Part shown: positions 9,101-16,297 of the stretch, piece after piece
Numbering within the stretch: position 1 is the stretch's first letter
Layout of the letters: each line of letters opens with the position of its first letter
Origin: CAYUMU01 sp964445985
Lineage (GTDB): Bacteria > Planctomycetota > Planctomycetia > Pirellulales > S012-138
DNA: 64,000 nt
NCBI GenBank assembly: GCA_964445985.1
Contig: CAYUMU010000023.1
Span: 1-64,000 of the forward strand
Direction: 5' to 3'
Position numbers and translations under genes: made by a program
Notes under the pieces: model-generated
Databases searched by the model: none
What the model saw: the letters and a program-made list of their open reading frames with translations, nothing else
Told to the model about the DNA's origin: nothing

Positions 9101-11233
9101 GCTTCGCTGCGGCTCTCCATCGAACGGCTGGGATGGCACCCCCGAGCCAACGAACTTCGCTGGCAGTTAGCTCAGCAGTTGCAAGCCAAGCTGCTGCAGG
9201 AGCCGTCCGACGCCTCGCCCTTGGAGTGGGAAAGTGTCCTGCTGCAATTTGCGGCGCACGGTTCTCCGGCCGACCGGGCCGAGGCCTTGGCAAGTTTGGC
9301 CGCCGTCTTCGCCAGGCAGAATCAGGCCGATCCGGCCGTGTACTACGCCCACCGCCTCCGGCAGGAGTTTCCCGATCAGCAGCTTGGCAGCGGGCAAAGG
9401 GGGGCCGATTTCGCCGCCCAGTTGCTCAGCCAGCCTTCCCAAATCGCAGCCAGTGAACAGCGCCTTTGGCCGCAAGGCAAGGTCACGGGTCGGGCCGCCG
9501 CGGTGCAGATTCCCGCGAAAGGCCGCTCGTGGGGCGTGCATCAACAGGTCACATCCCTCGACCAATTCCCAGGTCGCTCGTTCCTGATCGAGAATCAATC
9601 GGCGCTCGTGGTGCGGAACGCCGAACGGGAACTCTGGCGAACCCGGTTCATCGATCCCCAAACGAACGACACCCTGGGATCCTCGCCGCAAGGGCATAGC
9701 CTTGGCGCTCACGGCCACCTGTTGGTGCTTACCAATGGTTGTTACGTGCTTGGCATCGACTCCCTCGGGAAAAACGCGAAGGGTGCGGCGAATCGGCCGC
9801 CCGGCCTGCCAGCCGACGACGCGGCGGGCCAGATCCGCTGGGTTCACCCGCTCACCGATAACTTTCCTGGCATGAACCCCGGCCGCATGTATCCGCTGCC
9901 CATCTGGGAAGCCATGCCCTGGGGCGAAACATTGGTGCAATTCCAGACCCACGACCGCATTGTGTTGGGGAGCATGAAGCCCGTGGTGGGCAGCCAGGTG
10001 ACTTTCCTCCGCGGCAACGAGCTGGTTTCGGTAGACACCGTGAGCGGCGCCACGCTCTGGATCCGCGGCAACATCGAAGCTGGCAGCGAGTTGTTCGGAA
10101 ACGAACGCCAGATTTATGTCGTTGGCCGCAGTGCGAGAAGCGCCCTGGTGTTCCGCACGGCCGACGGGGAACCGCTGGGGGAAAGACCCGTGCCCCCGCC
10201 ATCGCAGCGGATGCGGTCTTATGGCAACCGGTTACTCACCTGGCACACCGTCAACCAGCAAACCACCGTTCGACTATTCGATGTGGACAAGCAAGAGGAT
10301 GTCTGGTCGCACACGTTCGATGCCTCGGCGAGGGCGGCGTTCGCCAGCGATGGCCGCTTGGGCGTGCTGGAAAAGGGCGGCCATTTTCAACTGCTCGATC
10401 CCCCAACGGGCGAGGCGCTCATTAGCGCCAACGTGGATGCCATGTCGTCGCTGGCGGCCCTTTTTGTGCTGAAGCGGTCAGACGGCGGCTACGTGGTCGC
10501 GGCCACTCGCTCGCTGGCGCCGACCCATCGGCAACAAGATGGTTGGGTGGTGCGGCCCCTGCAAAACCCCAGCTCGTACGACGCGCCCGCAATCGATGGT
10601 TTTGTGCATGGTTTCGATGCCAATGGACGGCTTTCGTGGTCGCAGCCGGCCCGCGATTTGGCCCTGCCGCTGCACCAGCCCGAGGGGAGCCCCATGCTCT
10701 GCTTCCTCAGCTACCTGTATGGCAACCGCATGGTGGTCAACGGCCGGCAAATGGGCGTGGTGCAGCAATCGTGCGTTACCTTCTTAGACAAGCGCACGGG
10801 CAGCGTCGTGTATCGCCAAACGCTCGCCGGCGTGCCCAGCTACTACGAGCTCACGGCCAGCGCCGCCAAGAAAACCGTGGAGTTTTCGGCCAACGTAGGC
10901 ACCGTTCGCCTGGACCTGACCGACGAGCCCCCGGCCGCGGCCGATCCCAAGGAAGTTCCGCTGGAGCCGGAGATCATCGCGCCCGCGGTGCCGCAGCAGC
11001 CCAATCAACCGCAGCCCGCTCTACCTCAGCTGCCTGTTCAACCTAATGAACCGATGGTTCCCATGCCACCCAGGGCGGTTCTGCCTGGTGGGCCAGGCAA
11101 TTTGCCCCTCCAGCCCCGGCCGGTCGCTCCGCAAGAGCCGCGGAAACCGGCGGTTCGCAACCTGGAACCGCAGCAGGCGCCCGCGCTGCCCCCAGCCAAG
11201 ATCGAAGTGCCGCGGGAACAGGAGCAGCGCTGA
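6164..11233 (+). CDS. Giant PQQ-like beta-propeller/TPR exported protein
   Basis: Very large protein (about 1,690 aa from ATG 6164; the frame opens further up at TTG 6041). A hydrophobic export signal ends near ATAQ. Two long regions of PQQ/quinoprotein-like propeller repeats follow, with recurrent motifs such as LLAVDLTSGKRQW, LIWELGG, DLNTRSLLWAY and SVDTVSGATLWI. Between them is a helical region with tetratricopeptide-like repeats (for example AWMLRGDIELQQNNLVQAV), and the last ~130 residues are Pro/Gln-rich. Such propellers are usually scaffolds (BamB-like) rather than dehydrogenases, and no dehydrogenase signature was noticed. It ends 3 nt before the WD40 gene, implying translational coupling. 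The exact start is uncertain. Confidence 0.8.
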   Translation: MPDFATHRSGRTRIRGVAGRQKCEAERTPRQPLRLAAVVATLLSGLLASGATAQVVLRQFPQVIQRGTPSDATVLFREDRNLNRALDRAREEIANAAYGDAVKILLEVLNVKEDSFYRGEGESANRVSVKAEARRLLGTLPAEGREQFELLCGSDAKRLLSQAIAEGNEALLAETVARYFHTQAGYQAMWLLAQHHRDQGQPLAAALCLRQLLDAPPAASQRFQPQLTYLAAACWYQAGFHNLAVAELESLRQQLDSGFLELGGARRALFAEHQDPLVWLAGQLPQSTAPHADTNQWLVHRGDAARNQSLPLQIPVISTAWRAPFYDEFVDPTGESGESHLEAGLSAALAEVRQLFTQQGEPLLPAAQPLVVGNTAVFRTATQLLAVDLTSGKRQWTGAVDPALQNLLRGLVGTPAEKRLAPRNAAPAPNPIEAPVPATASRQLLLNALLNRVASDACYGGLCSDGSQVFVIEDIGIGPATPSFRVNNGVRQAVGQRNENTLRAYEVRSGKLIWELGGPKSDVGLELAGAWFLGPPLPLAGRLYVLAEVESEIRLLAIDASLPEGQKLLWSQSLCLVEQSFPGDDVRRRAGVSPSFADGVLVCPTGAGAAVAVDLNTRSLLWAYTYPAEQLPNARQQWIIRSNAQFLATPGWADASATVEAGRVLLTPPGSSKLFCVNLTDGADLWPPIDRGDGLYVGGVSDGLVVVVGADSIRALQLDNGRLAWSTRLPHQRQPAGRGYLAGSSYVVPLNDGSLAQVQLDSGDLVARTLGDNSLEPKWAGNLVAVGNRVLSLSLESCDAHQMVSPSSLEARLAANNRDAEAWMLRGDIELQQNNLVQAVNSLRNAVASGGQNRARDLLAQCLLRMVQADFSQHRPLCQELETHLVRPATAARYWRIVAEGLAAQQDSVGALRAYLRLADQAADDDLLQDLSPSLQVRPNRLVQHRMAELWNSADRAQRVQMDEVLGERLAAALASEDPASLRLSIERLGWHPRANELRWQLAQQLQAKLLQEPSDASPLEWESVLLQFAAHGSPADRAEALASLAAVFARQNQADPAVYYAHRLRQEFPDQQLGSGQRGADFAAQLLSQPSQIAASEQRLWPQGKVTGRAAAVQIPAKGRSWGVHQQVTSLDQFPGRSFLIENQSALVVRNAERELWRTRFIDPQTNDTLGSSPQGHSLGAHGHLLVLTNGCYVLGIDSLGKNAKGAANRPPGLPADDAAGQIRWVHPLTDNFPGMNPGRMYPLPIWEAMPWGETLVQFQTHDRIVLGSMKPVVGSQVTFLRGNELVSVDTVSGATLWIRGNIEAGSELFGNERQIYVVGRSARSALVFRTADGEPLGERPVPPPSQRMRSYGNRLLTWHTVNQQTTVRLFDVDKQEDVWSHTFDASARAAFASDGRLGVLEKGGHFQLLDPPTGEALISANVDAMSSLAALFVLKRSDGGYVVAATRSLAPTHRQQDGWVVRPLQNPSSYDAPAIDGFVHGFDANGRLSWSQPARDLALPLHQPEGSPMLCFLSYLYGNRMVVNGRQMGVVQQSCVTFLDKRTGSVVYRQTLAGVPSYYELTASAAKKTVEFSANVGTVRLDLTDEPPAAADPKEVPLEPEIIAPAVPQQPNQPQPALPQLPVQPNEPMVPMPPRAVLPGGPGNLPLQPRPVAPQEPRKPAVRNLEPQQAPALPPAKIEVPREQEQR

Positions 11234-11236
11234 ACC

Positions 11237-12925
11237 ATGGCTTCCCACCGCAATCCGCTGCAACGCTGGCCCCCAGCGCGTGGTCGACTCGCCTGCTGGC
11301 GTTCGAGCTCCAAGTACCGTCTGAACATGCGTTTGCGATTGGCTCCTCACCGGCGGCCTGAAGCGCACCTGGCGGCGTGGTGCGTTTGGATGGCGCTGCT
11401 GCTGGGGTCGCTTGTTCCGTCGTCGGCGTTTTCCGCTGATGAAAAGCCTGCTGCTACCCCCGCCCCGCCCGCCGGCATGCTGCTGCGGCTAGGGACCACC
11501 GACCCCGACGATGACGACGGGCACCAGGGCACGATCTACGATCTCCTCTTCTCGCCCGATGGCAAACTGCTGGCCTCGCGGGGGGCCGATCAAACCATTC
11601 GGCTGTGGAGCATCCCCGACGGCAAGGAACTGCACCGCCTGCCTGGCGACCGGCTGTTTGCTTTCTCTCCCGATGGCCAGCTCATTCTGATCGGCGAGCC
11701 CACGCTGAATAACCCCTCCACGCAATTGTGGAACACGAAAACCGGGGAACGAATCTGGGATTACCCAGGGCTATGGGACCAGGCCGCCTTCAGTCGCGAT
11801 GGCAGCCAGATTCGGTTTGTGTATCGGGGCATGATCCGCAACCTGGAGCTCAACCCCAAACGTTTGCTGGGCCAGCCCCGCTTGGCTCCCCCAGCCGCGA
11901 AAGCGCTGTCTCGCGACGGCACGCTGCTGGCCTGCACATCGAGCTTGAACAGCAATCAACTTCGGCTTACCGATGCCAGCAGCGGGCAAATTATCCGCGA
12001 GCTGTCGGGCAACTCCGATGTGCCCATGCAAGTGGTCTTTTCCGCCGATGGGCTTACGATCGCGGCGGCTGGCAAAGATCAACAGATTCACGTGTGGGAG
12101 GTTGCCACGGCCAAAACCATGGGCCGGCTGGCCGGTCACACCCAGCCGGTCCAACGACTGGATTTTTCGTCCGATGGCCGCATGCTGGCCAGCGCTGGCC
12201 GCGATGGCGCCGCCATCTTGTGGGAAATCGTCAGCGGCAACGTGCTGGCCAAACTCGATGCTGCCGCCCAGGGGGGCGAAAAGGTGATTGCCACGGCCGT
12301 GGCGTTCTCGCCGACCGGTCGTTACCTGGCCACCGCCAGCACCGATCACACGATTGTGCTGTGGGAAGTGTCGCAGGCCACGCTCGGCACCCCTCGCGAA
12401 GCGCCGCTCACGCCCGAGCGGCTGGCAACAGCCTGGGAACAGCTGACCGACACCGATGCCCGCGTGGCCCGGCAGGCCATGTTCGCGTTTTCCTCCAACC
12501 CGGAAATGTCGCTCCCCTTCCTCAAGGAGCAACTCCAGAAAGAACTCAGTTCGCCCCAGGCGGCCCAAATTTCGCGGCTGATTTCCGAACTCGATGACCA
12601 GGAATACATGGTCCGCGAGCGGGCTACCCAAACCCTCAAGCAAATGCTCGGTTTGGCCACCGACGCCCTCAAACGCGAGCTGCGCAGCACGCTCTCCGCC
12701 GAGGTGCGATTTCGCATCCGGCTCATCCTAGGCTCGGCCGGCCAGGCAATGCCCCGGTATAGTCAGGCCGAAGTCTACCGTTTCAAGCGGTTGATTCAGG
12801 TGTTCGAAAACCTGGCCTCGCCCGCCGCCAAGGAATTGCTGCTAACCATCTCTACCGATATCCCCTCGGCCGAGTTGCAAGACGAAGCTCGGCGGGCGCT
12901 GGCGAGAGCGAACGAGCGTCCTTAG
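11237..12925 (+). CDS. WD40 repeat protein with C-terminal helical domain
   Basis: Protein of 562 aa from ATG 11237, which sits 3 nt after the preceding stop with GGAG about 13 nt upstream. An in-frame ATG at 11327 lies closer to the signal peptide (SSAFSADE) and may be the true start. At least five WD-like blades are visible, with repeated FSPDGKLLAS, TIRLWSI, HVWEVATAK, AAILWEI and TIVLWEV segments. From about residue 385 a helical region starting LTPERLATAWEQL resembles HEAT/armadillo helices and is recurrent in planctomycete WD40 proteins. The predicted role is an extracytoplasmic scaffold working with the preceding propeller protein. No catalytic motif is visible. Confidence 0.82.
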   Translation: MASHRNPLQRWPPARGRLACWRSSSKYRLNMRLRLAPHRRPEAHLAAWCVWMALLLGSLVPSSAFSADEKPAATPAPPAGMLLRLGTTDPDDDDGHQGTIYDLLFSPDGKLLASRGADQTIRLWSIPDGKELHRLPGDRLFAFSPDGQLILIGEPTLNNPSTQLWNTKTGERIWDYPGLWDQAAFSRDGSQIRFVYRGMIRNLELNPKRLLGQPRLAPPAAKALSRDGTLLACTSSLNSNQLRLTDASSGQIIRELSGNSDVPMQVVFSADGLTIAAAGKDQQIHVWEVATAKTMGRLAGHTQPVQRLDFSSDGRMLASAGRDGAAILWEIVSGNVLAKLDAAAQGGEKVIATAVAFSPTGRYLATASTDHTIVLWEVSQATLGTPREAPLTPERLATAWEQLTDTDARVARQAMFAFSSNPEMSLPFLKEQLQKELSSPQAAQISRLISELDDQEYMVRERATQTLKQMLGLATDALKRELRSTLSAEVRFRIRLILGSAGQAMPRYSQAEVYRFKRLIQVFENLASPAAKELLLTISTDIPSAELQDEARRALARANERP

Positions 12926-13012
12926 TGTCCGCATTGCTACAGGGTTCAAAACGCCCATTCTTGGGGGGGCGCCGTTCGACTTCGCGTGCCCCCCGTACAA
13001 TGGCATTCTGAC

Positions 13013-13029
13013 CCGCCAGCCGGGCTGGC
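13013..13029. repeat. GC-rich hairpin
   Basis: Short inverted repeat CGCCAGCC/GGCTGGCG in the 134-nt gap between the WD40 gene and the next gene. It may be a terminator stem, but no T-run follows. Confidence 0.4.
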
Positions 13030-13059
13030 GCTAGACGGGCCAAAGTTGTCGTCGTTACC

Positions 13060-13749
13060 ATGCACTCCATGACCGAGGAGCAAGCCACCGACCATTCACC
13101 CGGCGCCGCCGACGCTGGGCAACCAGAGCCAGCGGCAAAACGCAAACGCTGGCGACCTTACGCGCGGTTCGTGCGTCCGCGACTGCGGCAAATCTGGCTG
13201 AACATCCAGATTTGGATCCCGTTCTTGATCAATCCGTTCGAACGGCGGCGGCTGGTGAAGCTCTCCGACGACGAAGGCCGGCACGATTTGGAATGGGAGG
13301 TGGAACTTCCCCGCCAATGCTGGAAAACAGGGCAGCGGGCCGGCCTGCAAGCGTGCCGATTCGAGCGGCGGTATCGCAGCTTTGACCGGCCCTTGGCCAT
13401 CTTCGGTGTGATGTTCCTGGCCCTGATGGTCGTTTCCACCCTGAGTTGCCTGCTGGGTCCCTATCTCACGCCCACCCTGTATCTCACGATTTTGGTGCTT
13501 GGACTGGGGGTCTTGTGGATCAAGAGCTGGCGCGAACGGGTCCGGCTCACCTTGTGGAGCTTGCCGCAGCACAGTGCAGACGCCCAGATGCCCGACCTGG
13601 CGATCTACAACGATCAAATGTACCTGTATCTGCCCAGTGTCGATCTGGCTCGGGCCATGTCGCTGGAACTCAGGACCCAGCGTGACGAACGCCGCCGCCA
13701 TGGCGATCCCCGCGATGCGAACGACGATTTCGCCGATCCCCTCAGGTAA
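13060..13749 (+). CDS. Membrane protein of unknown function
   Basis: No family recognised (229 aa). The N-terminus is charged and Lys/Arg-rich. One short hydrophobic stretch (about 47-58, IWIPFLINPF) precedes an acidic strand segment with LEWEVELP and CWKTGQ, which hints at a small cytosolic domain before the membrane. Two adjacent transmembrane helices follow (about 113-132 and 136-155), then a charged C-terminal tail of ~70 residues ending in Asp/Arg-rich sequence. It is convergent with the VanZ-like gene, whose stop is 17 nt away. The ATG at 13060 is taken as start, though the second Met at 13069 is equally possible. Confidence 0.7.
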   Translation: MHSMTEEQATDHSPGAADAGQPEPAAKRKRWRPYARFVRPRLRQIWLNIQIWIPFLINPFERRRLVKLSDDEGRHDLEWEVELPRQCWKTGQRAGLQACRFERRYRSFDRPLAIFGVMFLALMVVSTLSCLLGPYLTPTLYLTILVLGLGVLWIKSWRERVRLTLWSLPQHSADAQMPDLAIYNDQMYLYLPSVDLARAMSLELRTQRDERRRHGDPRDANDDFADPLR

Positions 13750-13766
13750 TAGCCGGCCCGATGCTG

Positions 13767-14222
13767 TTAAGAATTGCGGGAATGAGCGGTCGCTTGCGAT
13801 GCGAGCCTCGTGGCGCCGTCGGGGGGCGTGGGGGCCTGATCTTTTCGCCGCAGCAGCCACCCGAGCCCCGTGCCCAGGCTCAAACCGACCAAATCTTGGA
13901 CAATATCGGCCCAATCGGGTGTGCGGCCAGGCACCAGGTATTGAATGGCTTCGGTCGCGAATGCGTAGCTCACCAGGGCGGCCACGATCGTGAGTCGAGA
14001 GGTGCGCGAAAACGCCAGGGCACAAAGCAACCCCGCCGCAAAGAACGTCAGCAAATGGCTGATCGGCGCCACGTAATCGTGAAAGACCTTCCGCGCTTCT
14101 TCTTCACTCGCTCCCGCCATGCGGAAGGGATTCTCCGCTAGCAGTGCATAGGTGAGCACCGCCAGATACCCAAAGGTAACGGCACACCATAGCCAATGAG
14201 CTTTGTTTTGAGTTTCTTTCAA
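13767..14222 (-). CDS. VanZ-like family protein
   Basis: Small polytopic membrane protein (151 aa) with about four transmembrane helices and the VanZ pattern: a His in helix 2 (SHLLTFF), ATEAIQYLVPGRTPDWADI, then the final glycine-rich helix. VanZ itself confers low-level teicoplanin resistance, but most chromosomal homologues have no known role. It is a single gene, convergent with the preceding hypothetical and separated by ~520 nt from csrA. Confidence 0.85.
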   Translation of the reverse strand: MKETQNKAHWLWCAVTFGYLAVLTYALLAENPFRMAGASEEEARKVFHDYVAPISHLLTFFAAGLLCALAFSRTSRLTIVAALVSYAFATEAIQYLVPGRTPDWADIVQDLVGLSLGTGLGWLLRRKDQAPTPPDGATRLASQATAHSRNS

Positions 14223-14753
14223 AAATCACACTCAGCCTGCCAGAAGAATCGGCCCCGCCAGAGAGGGCGAACCGGCCCCATGCGGACGCGGGGCTGATCG
14301 GCATATCGCGCCTCCGGGGTATCTTACCACTTGGAAGCCCAAAAGTAGCCGTGGCGAGCGTTCCGATCGCGGTTTTCGTGCCGCTTCCCAGCACACAGGC
14401 CGCCCAGCCGCTGGGAGCTGGCCGCTCCAAACGTACGGAAAGAACAATCGGCATTTGCTCGCCCCCCTTGCCGTTGCCACCCCGGCCACCGCACAAGAGC
14501 TGGTCGCGCGGCGACCAGCATGGTCAAAAATTGCACAGGGGTTTGGGTGCATTGGTAACCAGCCCCGAACTGTCTGCAAGCTAGCACCAAAATCGGAAAA
14601 GTGGCTGGTGAAAGACTTTAAGGAAAATGAAAAAAAATTACGTCCGATGGCGCGTTACAAGCGTATGTAATACACGCATAGACGAAAGAGAGAATGGATT
14701 CGGGCCGCATCAAGTAGGGTGTCCCAAGGGGTTTTGCTGAGGAGATGTCAAGG
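14223..14753. promoter_or_regulatory. Intergenic region carrying the csrA leader
   Basis: About 520 nt without a convincing gene. The last ~180 nt, from about 14560, are more A/T-rich than the surroundings (runs such as GAAAAAAAATTA) and probably hold the csrA promoter. Near the start codon the leader has GAGGAG (about 14739-14744) and a second GGA at 14752. CsrA-family proteins bind GGA motifs at ribosome-binding sites, so autoregulation is plausible. No exact promoter can be fixed by eye. Confidence 0.4.
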
Positions 14754-14939
14754 ATGCTAGTGCTTAGCAGGAAACCAGGCGAGTCGATCCAAATTGGAAA
14801 CGAAATCACCGTCACCGTTCTCAAGGTGCAAGGAAACCGTGTTCGGCTGGGATTCGAGGCTCCCCAAGGAACGCGCATCATGCGCTGGGAGTTGGAAGTA
14901 GAAAACAAGGAAGCCGCGGCGCAACTGGCCGCTTTTTGA
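14754..14939 (+). CDS. csrA: Carbon storage regulator CsrA
   Basis: Small RNA-binding dimeric post-transcriptional regulator (61 aa). It begins MLVLSRKPGESIQIG and has the VRLGFEAP and core beta-strand pattern of the family. The C-terminal helix is slightly longer than in E. coli. An ATG also exists nine bases upstream at 14745, but the GAGGAG ribosome-binding site directly abuts it, whereas it lies nine bases from 14754, the position where CsrA proteins normally start. It is transcribed alone, and no fliW or flagellar gene is adjacent. Confidence 0.95.
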   Translation: MLVLSRKPGESIQIGNEITVTVLKVQGNRVRLGFEAPQGTRIMRWELEVENKEAAAQLAAF

Positions 14940-15192
14940 AAATGTTTGATGACGGGCTCCTCCCGACCTTCCGATCGCGAGAGGTGACGCGTAACTAATC
15001 CACGAAAACGAATGTGTTTGCGTGAATCAGGAACGACGCACAACGCGATTAGGAATTTGCATCGCTCAGTCGATTCTTTGTCGAACGAGCGATCCTTCTG
15101 CGTTCGGGAGTGAGCCCCTTTCTAAGTTGCGCCCCCCCTTGCTATGCGGTTCTCAAACCTTGCCACGCCTGGCGCCCGCCTTCCAACCTGTT

Positions 15193-16155
15193 ATGCCGTC
15201 GACAACTTCCCTGGTTCGGCAATCGTGGTTTCTTACCGGCCCCACGGCGGGTGGGAAGTCGGCGTTAGCCCTGGTGTTGGCCGCGAAAATTCCTGCGCGG
15301 ATCGTGTCGATGGATTCGATGGCCGTGTATCGCGGCATGGATATCGGCACCGCCAAACCCAGTGCCGCCGAGCGCCAGCAGGTTCCGCATCATCTGATCG
15401 ATATTGTGGAGCCAGACTGCGATTTTAGCCTGGCCGACTATCTCGCCGCTGCCCAGGCGGCCGTTACCCAGTTGAATCTGCGGGGGCAAACGCCACTATT
15501 CGTGGGCGGAACACCGCTGTATTTGAAGGCTTTGTTGCGTGGTTTGTTCTCCGGGCCGGCCGCCGATTGGGACTTGCGGCGGCGATACGAAAAGCTGGCC
15601 GCCGACCACGGCTCCCAGGCTTTGCACCACCAATTGGCCCAGATAGATCCGGTGTCGGCCGCCCGATTGCATCCCAACGATGCCCGCCGGTTGATCCGAG
15701 CGCTGGAGGTGTATGAACTGACCGGCACGCCAATCAGCGCGCAACAGCAACAGTTCGATCGGCCGCTGGCTCGCGAGGCGTGTCGGGTGTTTTGCCTGCA
15801 ATGGGAGCGGGCTGAGCTTCATGCTCGGATCGACGCCCGCGTGGATGCCATGTTCCAGACGGGGCTGGTCGAAGAAGTTCGAAACCTGCTGGCGGCCGGG
15901 GCACTCTCCCATACGGCTTCGCAAGCCCTGGGGTATCGCGAGGTGATCGAGCACCTCGCCGGCAGCCGCGACCTGGTGGAAACGATTGGGCTGATAAAGC
16001 AACGCACGCGGCAGTTTGCCAAACGGCAAGAAACCTGGTTCCGCAGTCTGGCAGAGTGCCGAATCGTGCCGATGCGCTCGGGGTTGGACGTCGAAGCGAT
16101 TGCGGAAGCGATCATTCGAGAAGATCTGGCCGTGCCGAGCACGCCGCCGAAGTGA
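15193..16155 (+). CDS. miaA: tRNA dimethylallyltransferase
   Basis: Transfers a dimethylallyl group from DMAPP to N6 of adenosine 37 in tRNAs reading codons starting with U. The P-loop GPTAGGKS is at residues 16-23, followed by DSMAVYRGMDIGTAKP and the typical HLIDI and RALEVYELTG segments. Length (320 aa) fits the family. The frame opens upstream at GTG 15022, but the homologous region begins only at the ATG at 15193, so that start is preferred. It is a single gene between csrA and a glycosyltransferase. Confidence 0.95.
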   Translation: MPSTTSLVRQSWFLTGPTAGGKSALALVLAAKIPARIVSMDSMAVYRGMDIGTAKPSAAERQQVPHHLIDIVEPDCDFSLADYLAAAQAAVTQLNLRGQTPLFVGGTPLYLKALLRGLFSGPAADWDLRRRYEKLAADHGSQALHHQLAQIDPVSAARLHPNDARRLIRALEVYELTGTPISAQQQQFDRPLAREACRVFCLQWERAELHARIDARVDAMFQTGLVEEVRNLLAAGALSHTASQALGYREVIEHLAGSRDLVETIGLIKQRTRQFAKRQETWFRSLAECRIVPMRSGLDVEAIAEAIIREDLAVPSTPPK

Positions 16156-16297
16156 AGGGGAGCAGCCACGCCGGATCGTAAGCTACCTTTCTAGAGCCGG
16201 TTCCCGAGCCTGATTCGCAGCCTAATCGCCCGGCCGCGCGGCGCGGAGGTCTTGGGATCGGCCGTTAGACGGCAAGCCCCCGCTTCGGGAATCCCGC

